From Variovorax sp. (GTDB lineage: Bacteria > Pseudomonadota > Gammaproteobacteria > Burkholderiales > Burkholderiaceae_C): a stretch of 12,051 nt of DNA. The notes under the pieces were generated by a model, which did not search any database, had not been told where the DNA came from, and saw only the letters and a program-made list of their open reading frames with translations. The number at the start of each line of letters is the position of its first letter. Within the stretch, counting starts at the first letter, position 1. Made by a program: the position numbers and the translations under genes. The stretch is taken from the NCBI GenBank assembly GCA_028292145.1, contig JAQGMX010000378.1, positions 1 to 12,051 of the forward strand, given 5' to 3'. This document shows positions 8,099 through 12,051 of this stretch, in pieces.

Positions 8099-8524
8099 TC
8101 AGCGTGCGTAGACGTTGAGGCCGGCGAAGAAGAAGGCGATTTCGGCCGCCGCGGTTTCAGGCGCGTCGGAGCCGTGCACTGCGTTGGCATCGATGCTGTC
8201 GGCGAAGTCGGCGCGGATCGTGCCTGCGTCGGCCTTCTTCGGGTCGGTGGCGCCCATCAGGTCGCGGTTCTTCGAGATGGCGTTCTCGCCTTCGATGACC
8301 TGAACGAACACCGGGCCGGAGATCATGAATTCGACCAAGTCCTTGAAGAACGGACGTGCGCCGTGCACGGCGTAGAACTGTTCGGCTTCGGCGCGCGAGA
8401 GCTGGACCAGCTTGGCGGCGACGACCTTGAGGCCGGCGGCTTCGAAGCGGGAGACGATCTTGCCGATGACGTTCTTGGCGACGGCGTCGGGCTTGATGAT
8501 GGAGAGGGTACGTTCGATAGCCAT
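8099..8524 (-). CDS. ndk: Nucleoside diphosphate kinase
   Basis: Ndk transfers the gamma-phosphate of ATP to NDPs and dNDPs through a phosphohistidine, balancing nucleotide pools in the cytoplasm. The 141-residue length is exactly that of bacterial enzymes. The start MAIERTLSIIKPDAV is the family N-terminus, and the active-site motif NAVHGSD places the phosphorylated His at residue 117. The ATG at 8522-8524 has a good AGGA 9 nt upstream. It heads the run of closely packed genes leading to der and is preceded by a 100-bp spacer that could hold the promoter of the whole unit. Confidence 0.99.
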   Translation of the reverse strand: MAIERTLSIIKPDAVAKNVIGKIVSRFEAAGLKVVAAKLVQLSRAEAEQFYAVHGARPFFKDLVEFMISGPVFVQVIEGENAISKNRDLMGATDPKKADAGTIRADFADSIDANAVHGSDAPETAAAEIAFFFAGLNVYAR

Positions 8525-8531
8525 TGCGTTG

Positions 8532-8538
8532 CTTCCTG
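8532..8538 (-). promoter_or_regulatory. Ribosome binding site of ndk
   Basis: CAGGAAG on the minus strand. Its AGGA core ends 9 nt before the ndk ATG. It is one of the clearer Shine-Dalgarno sequences in the window, as expected for a highly expressed first gene. Confidence 0.6.
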
Positions 8539-8546
8539 AGCAGTTG

Positions 8547-8574
8547 ATTTTGAAAGAGTTCCGCCGAACTGCAA
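8547..8574 (-). promoter_or_regulatory. Possible sigma70-type promoter for the ndk-der unit
   Basis: On the minus strand TTGCAG (8569-8574) and CAAAAT (8547-8552) are separated by 16 bp. They match the -35 and -10 consensus at 3/6 and 4/6 positions, upstream of ndk and its Shine-Dalgarno. The 5-bp inverted repeat AGTTC/GAACT (8557-8570) fills most of the spacer. The match is modest; the location in the only spacer before nine packed genes is the main support. Confidence 0.3.
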
Positions 8575-8624
8575 GCGCCGGCCGGCAGCTTCGGCAAAGC
8601 CCATGATTTTAGCCGGCTTCGGTG

Positions 8625-10352
8625 TCAGCGTCCGCTTCGGCGCTTGCCGCCGGCCGGCCCGCCATAACCGCCGCCGCTGCCGCCGCGGCGCGGCGGTCCT
8701 TGCCGCTGTTCCTTGCGCTGTCGCGAGAAGCTGTCGGCGCCGATGTAGCCGAGCGATGTCTTCATCGGATCGGGCTGGTTGGATGCGCTCTGGGCCGGAG
8801 CGTTCCCGTTCGGATTGCCTCGCTGACCGCCGCGACCGGCGCCCTGAGGCGCGTTCGGATTGCGCGGTCCGGCAGCCGGACCGCCAGCGCCGCGTCCAAA
8901 TCCGGCATTTCCGGCGTTCCCGGGGTTCCCGGGATTAGGACCGCCGCGCACGTTGGCACGACCGTCGTCGCGCGGTCCGCCGCTGCGACCGCTGCGCTTC
9001 TTGTTGTTGTTGCGGTTGTTCCCTCCGCCGCCGCCACTGCCGCCCTGCGGATTCGCACCGCGCGGACCGCCCGTGCGCGCCGTGCGCTCGGCGCCAGTGC
9101 TGCCCGCACCGCCGTCGGCTGCGCGGAAAAGCGCACCGATGTCGCGCTCGTCCAGCTCCATCCAGGCGCCGCGCTTCAGGCCGCGCGGCAACACCATCGC
9201 GCCGTAGCGGATGCGGATCAGCCGGCTGACCGCGTGACCGACCGATTCGAACAGGCGGCGCACCTCGCGGTTGCGGCCTTCGGAAATCGTGACTTTGTAC
9301 CAGTGGTTGGAGCCTTCGCCGCCGCCCTCCTCGATCGTGCCGAACTGCGCCATGCCGTCGTCCAGGCGCACGCCTTCGAGCAGTTTCTTCTTCTCCTCGC
9401 CGCTGAGCGCGCCCAGCACGCGCACCGCGTACTCGCGCTCCAGGCCGAAGCGCGGGTGCATCAGCTGGTTGGCGAGTTCGCCGGAGCTGGTGAACAACAG
9501 CAGGCCTTCGGTGTTCAGGTCGAGCCGGCCGACCGACTGCCATTTGCCCTGCTGCAGGCGCGGCAGCTTGCGGAACACGGTCGGGCGGTTCTGCGGATCG
9601 TCGTGCGTCACGACTTCGCCGGTCGGCTTGTGGTACGCGATCACGCGCGGCGGCGGCGGCGCGATCCGGTAGCGAATCGGCTTGCCGTTGATCTTGACCT
9701 GGTCGCCGTACTGGATGCGCTGGCCGATGTGAGCCGGCTCGCTGTTGACCGAAATGCGGCCCTGGAGAATCAACGCCTCCATCTCCAACCGCGAACCCAG
9801 GCCGGCCTGCGCCAGCACCTTGTGCAGCTTCGGCGAATCGGCTTCGGGCAGCAGCACGCGCTTGAGGGCCGGCACTTCCGGGCTTTCCTCGTCGGCGTCG
9901 AACTGGCCGGAAATGACGTCGGCGAAACGGATCGGCTGCGTCGGGGGCGCATTGCGCTGGGCACGATCGGCGGCGCGGCGGGCGCGGTCGAGGTCGTCCT
10001 CCTCTTCGTCGCTGTCTTCGTCTTCTTCTTCGTCGTCGCCTTCACCGTCGTCGCCCTCGCGATCGTCCCGTTCATCCCGCACGATCGGCGCATCGGGCTT
10101 TTCAGCCGCAGCAGCGTCGGGAACGACCGTCCCCGCATCCGTCGGATCGACCAGTTTCACTGGCTTCACCAGTTCCACAGCTTCTGAAGCTTCAGGTGTG
10201 ACGGCCGCATCGGCAGCAGCCGCGACCTTGCGCTTGCGCGGCCGCTTGGGCTTCGCTGCTTCGGCGCTCTGGACGCTTTCGGCGCTTTCGGTGGTCTGGG
10301 AATCGATGTCGACCGGGGGAACGGCCGCGTCGTCGGGAAGGTTGGAGCTCAT
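8625..10352 (-). CDS. rluB: 23S rRNA pseudouridine synthase RluB with long acidic N-terminal and Gly/Asn/Arg-rich C-terminal extensions
   Basis: RluB (RsuA/RluB/E/F family) makes pseudouridine 2605 in 23S rRNA during 50S maturation. The product is 575 residues, about twice the E. coli enzyme. The core is ordinary: an S4 RNA-binding domain at about 174-235, then the synthase domain at about 236-405 with GRLDLNTEG at 275-283 and catalytic Asp278. The extensions are unusual. Residues 1-170 hold a basic patch PKRPRKRK (35-42) and a strongly acidic run (about 92-122). Residues 411-575 form a Gly/Asn/Arg/Pro-rich tail with RGG-like pieces. I chose the ATG at 10350-10352 because it overlaps the scpB stop as ATGA and has GGAAG 9 nt upstream. 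The frame stays open upstream across scpB (to 11096), but that translation is an out-of-frame reading of scpB. Confidence 0.93.
   Translation of the reverse strand: MSSNLPDDAAVPPVDIDSQTTESAESVQSAEAAKPKRPRKRKVAAAADAAVTPEASEAVELVKPVKLVDPTDAGTVVPDAAAAEKPDAPIVRDERDDREGDDGEGDDEEEDEDSDEEEDDLDRARRAADRAQRNAPPTQPIRFADVISGQFDADEESPEVPALKRVLLPEADSPKLHKVLAQAGLGSRLEMEALILQGRISVNSEPAHIGQRIQYGDQVKINGKPIRYRIAPPPPRVIAYHKPTGEVVTHDDPQNRPTVFRKLPRLQQGKWQSVGRLDLNTEGLLLFTSSGELANQLMHPRFGLEREYAVRVLGALSGEEKKKLLEGVRLDDGMAQFGTIEEGGGEGSNHWYKVTISEGRNREVRRLFESVGHAVSRLIRIRYGAMVLPRGLKRGAWMELDERDIGALFRAADGGAGSTGAERTARTGGPRGANPQGGSGGGGGNNRNNNKKRSGRSGGPRDDGRANVRGGPNPGNPGNAGNAGFGRGAGGPAAGPRNPNAPQGAGRGGQRGNPNGNAPAQSASNQPDPMKTSLGYIGADSFSRQRKEQRQGPPRRGGSGGGYGGPAGGKRRSGR
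8901..8936 (-). repeat. Four tandem 9-bp units coding Asn-Pro/Ala-Gly in the RluB tail
   Basis: Four head-to-tail 9-bp units (tccggcatt, tccggcgtt, cccggggtt, cccgggatt on the plus strand) differ at one to three positions between neighbours. On the coding strand they read NPG-NPG-NAG-NAG, residues 473-484 of RluB. A whole-unit gain or loss would keep the frame. Confidence 0.8.
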
Positions 10353-11020
10353 GATGGGTTTCTTCCGGGAGCGGTAGCCGACGGGGAATCGGTGGGGGGA
10401 GAGAGTTGCGAATCGCCGATCGGCAGGCCCGCCTGCGCGGGCGAGGCCTCGTCGGGCTCGGCCAGACCGGCTGGCCCGGCCAGTGCTTCGATCATGGCGG
10501 TGTGCTGGGCGGGCGTTTCGATGACCGGCAGCTGGTCGAGCGACCCGAGGCCGAGATCGTCGAGGAATTGGCGGGTCGTCGCGAAAATCGCCGGCCGGCC
10601 GACGGTTTCGCGGTGGCCGATGACTTCGATCCAGTTGCGATCCTCGAGCTGCTTGATGATCAGCGAATTGATGGTGACGCCGCGGATGTCTTCCATGTCG
10701 CCGCGCGTGACCGGCTGGCGATACGCAATGATGGCCAGCGTTTCGAGGGCGGCGCGCGTGTAGCGCGGCGGTTTTTCGGGATGCAGGCGGTCGAGATGGT
10801 CGCGCATCTCCGGGCGGCTCTGGAAACGCCAGCCGCTCGCGACGCTCACGAGCTCGAGCCCGCGCTGCGTCCAGTCTTCCTGCAATTCGAGCAGCAGCGT
10901 CTTGATGGTGTCCGCGCCCAGTTCGTCGTCGAACAGCACGCGCAGTTCGCGCACCGGCAGGGGTTGCGTCGAACAGATCAAGGCGGTCTCGAGAATGCGC
11001 TTGGCATCCGCCGTATTCAT
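10349..11020 (-). CDS. scpB: Segregation and condensation protein B (ScpB)
   Basis: ScpB is the winged-helix accessory subunit of the SMC-ScpA-ScpB condensin that compacts and separates chromosomes. The 223-residue product has two winged-helix domains (about 4-75 and 86-160). The second carries the family signature PRYTRAALETLAIIAYRQPVT (85-105), then RGDMEDIRGV and GRPAIFATT (141-149). The last 60 residues are Ala/Pro/Ser-rich and probably disordered, as is common in betaproteobacteria. Its usual partner scpA is not in this window; the upstream neighbour is rluD across a 130-bp spacer. The ATG at 11018-11020 begins the normal family N-terminus, with only a weak GGA 11 nt upstream. It is followed by rluB with an ATGA overlap. 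Confidence 0.96.
   Translation of the reverse strand: MNTADAKRILETALICSTQPLPVRELRVLFDDELGADTIKTLLLELQEDWTQRGLELVSVASGWRFQSRPEMRDHLDRLHPEKPPRYTRAALETLAIIAYRQPVTRGDMEDIRGVTINSLIIKQLEDRNWIEVIGHRETVGRPAIFATTRQFLDDLGLGSLDQLPVIETPAQHTAMIEALAGPAGLAEPDEASPAQAGLPIGDSQLSPPTDSPSATAPGRNPS
10362..10366 (-). promoter_or_regulatory. Ribosome binding site of rluB inside the end of scpB
   Basis: GGAAG on the minus strand, 9 nt before the rluB ATG and inside the last codons of scpB. It fixes the rluB start at 10352 and supports translational coupling at the ATGA junction. Confidence 0.55.
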
Positions 11021-11036
11021 GGTTCGCGTTATCCAG

Positions 11037-11049
11037 GCGCCAGTGGCGC
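11037..11049. repeat. Short inverted repeat just upstream of scpB
   Basis: GCGCCA and TGGCGC arms flank a single central base, 16 bp before the scpB start codon. It could be an operator-like dyad or chance in GC-rich DNA. Confidence 0.35.
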
Positions 11050-11115
11050 ACGTTCAGGTGGATGAGTGATGAAGCGAGAAATGGCGTGGCCGGCACTTGG
11101 GCGGGCGCTACGCGA

Positions 11116-11135
11116 GCCGGCTCGATCGAGCCGGC
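11116..11135. repeat. Perfect 20-bp palindrome downstream of rluD
   Basis: GCCGGCTCGA is followed directly by its exact reverse complement, 15 bp after the rluD stop. As RNA it could form a GC-rich hairpin at the end of the rluD message, but no T run follows on either strand. It is at best a Rho-independent terminator lacking its U tract, or a stabilising 3' hairpin. The rest of the 11021-11150 spacer shows no gene. Confidence 0.6.
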
Positions 11136-11150
11136 GAGGCCCGGGGGCCG

Positions 11151-12051
11151 TCAGGCGCGATTGTAATCCAGGCCCCAGGTGTCGAAGGCGCCGGCCATGT
11201 CGGGCGGCGGCGGCGACAGGAAAGTCATCGGCTCCCGGGTGATCGGATGCACGAAGGCCAGCCGGAACGCGTGCAGCGCCTGGCGCGACAGTCCGGCAGC
11301 GGGCGCGCCGCCGTAGAGCGCATCGCCGACCAGCGGATGACCGATCGACGCCATGTGCACGCGGATCTGGTGCGTGCGGCCGGTTTCGAGCGTGCAGCGC
11401 ACCGCGATGCCGTCGGCATGACCATCGAGCCGCTCGATCAGCGTGCGGGCGGTCTTGCCGGGATGACGCGCCAGATCGACCACCGCCATGCGCAGCCGGT
11501 TGCGCGGATCGCGTCCGATGGGCGCGTCGACCTGCCGCGCGGCGGCGCCGGTCCAGGGTCGGTGCGCCATCGCCAGGTATTGCCGCGAGACCTCGCGCGC
11601 CGCGATCAGTCCGACCAGCGCGTCCATGGCGGCCCGCGTGCGCGCCACGACCATCAGGCCGCTGGTGTCGCGATCGAGCCGATGCACGATGCCCGCGCGC
11701 GGCAGCCAGGCGCTTTCCGGATCGAGCGCGAGCAGGCCGTTGAGCAGCGTGCCGCTCCAGTGGCCCGGCGCCGGATGCACGACCAGGCCGGCGGGCTTGT
11801 CGATGACGCGCAGGTGGGCGTCCTCGTGGACCACCCGCAGGGACATCGGCTCGGGCCTGAAGGCCTGGCTCTGCGGCGTCGGGCGCAGTTCGATGCAGCC
11901 CGCCTCGCCGGCACGCACCGCAGCCGATACCTTGGTCACGGGACGGCCCCGCAGCGTGACGCCGCCCGCCTCGATGAGCTGCTGCAGATAGCTGCGCGAG
12001 AACTCCGGCACCAGCTCGGCGAGCGCCCGATCGAGCCGCTCGCCATGCTGG
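11151..12051 (-). CDS. rluD: 23S rRNA pseudouridine synthase RluD (1911/1915/1917), partial, start beyond window edge
   Basis: RluD makes the three pseudouridines in helix 69 of 23S rRNA. The last 299 residues are visible. The frame remains open to position 12051, and the upstream codons read GERLDRALAELVPEFSRSYL, the usual RluD/S4 N-terminus. The GTG at 12009-12011 is therefore an internal Val and the true start lies outside. The S4 domain is followed by the RluA-type synthase domain with IDKPAGLVVHPAPGH, the catalytic GIVHRLDRDTSGL (Asp codon at 11673-11675), and the later ETGRTHQIRVHMASIGHPLVGD. RluD is preferred over RluA or RluC because of the S4 domain plus the VVHPAPGH and RLDRDTSGL motifs, though an RluC-like specificity cannot be fully excluded. 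The 3' end is complete and followed by a palindrome. Confidence 0.93.
   Translation of the reverse strand, partial: QHGERLDRALAELVPEFSRSYLQQLIEAGGVTLRGRPVTKVSAAVRAGEAGCIELRPTPQSQAFRPEPMSLRVVHEDAHLRVIDKPAGLVVHPAPGHWSGTLLNGLLALDPESAWLPRAGIVHRLDRDTSGLMVVARTRAAMDALVGLIAAREVSRQYLAMAHRPWTGAAARQVDAPIGRDPRNRLRMAVVDLARHPGKTARTLIERLDGHADGIAVRCTLETGRTHQIRVHMASIGHPLVGDALYGGAPAAGLSRQALHAFRLAFVHPITREPMTFLSPPPPDMAGAFDTWGLDYNRA

Noticed and set aside
6690..8111. A plus-strand open frame of 473 codons opposite rlmN and part of pilF
   Set aside because: RlmN on the minus strand has all its catalytic residues, and the plus-strand translation shows no family motif.
8577..8618. GCCGGC-type palindromes after rluB as a Rho-independent terminator
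   Set aside because: The arms (8577-8586 and 8611-8618) pair only over about six bases and no T run follows on the minus strand, so I do not call a terminator.
8622..10187. A plus-strand open frame of 521 codons opposite rluB
   Set aside because: It is the antisense of the low-complexity and core regions of RluB. The Ala/Arg/Val-rich translation has no domain and is explained by codon bias.
10353..11096. An upstream in-frame extension of rluB by about 248 codons
   Set aside because: It is the out-of-frame reading of scpB on the same strand. The rluB ATG with ATGA overlap and its own Shine-Dalgarno explains the start better, and nothing at the junction suggests programmed frameshifting.
12009..12011. 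GTG as the start codon of rluD
   Set aside because: The frame continues upstream to the window edge with typical RluD sequence (GERLDRALAEL), so this codon is an internal Val.
1..12051. Undescribed defence, mobile or CRISPR-type system
   Set aside because: All of the coding capacity is taken by recognised core genes on one strand. No transposase, integrase, direct repeat array, tRNA or compositional break is visible.

Overview
This GC-rich window reads as a chromosomal core region of a betaproteobacterium, most likely order Burkholderiales. The main evidence is the gene order ndk-rlmN-pilF/pilW-rodZ-ispG-hisS-yfgM-bamB-der, which I recall as a conserved block in that order. The presence of a RodZ, a BamB and a type IV pilus PilF/PilW-like lipoprotein fits a Gram-negative host. 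I cannot assign a genus from this sequence alone. Every gene I can support lies on the minus strand, so transcription runs from right to left.

Right end (11151-12051): the 3' part of an RluD-type 23S rRNA pseudouridine synthase, whose start lies beyond the window. A 130-bp spacer follows (11021-11150), the largest non-coding stretch here, holding a perfect 20-bp palindrome and a smaller inverted repeat. Next comes a two-gene unit, scpB-rluB (8625-11020). Its genes overlap by ATGA, and it encodes a condensin accessory protein and a second pseudouridine synthase with long disordered ends.

A 100-bp spacer (8525-8624) carries a possible promoter and a good ribosome binding site for ndk. From ndk leftward, nine genes are packed with gaps of about 25 bp or less, or with short overlaps: ndk, rlmN, pilF/pilW, rodZ, ispG, hisS, yfgM, bamB and der. 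Der runs off the left edge. This looks like one long transcription unit with several translationally coupled junctions (pilF-rodZ, rodZ-ispG, and possibly yfgM-bamB).

Functionally the window mixes ribosome and translation genes (RluD, RluB, RlmN, Der, HisRS) with envelope assembly genes (BamB, YfgM-like, RodZ, PilF/PilW). It also has nucleotide supply (Ndk), isoprenoid synthesis (IspG) and chromosome segregation (ScpB). IspG feeds isoprenoid precursors needed for undecaprenyl phosphate, so it is loosely linked to the cell-wall role of RodZ. I found no mobile element, CRISPR array, tRNA, rRNA, defence system or sign of recent transfer. I do not think the window contains an undescribed system. 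The points worth a second look are the low-complexity ends of RluB, a four-copy 9-bp repeat inside rluB, and the palindromes in the two spacers.
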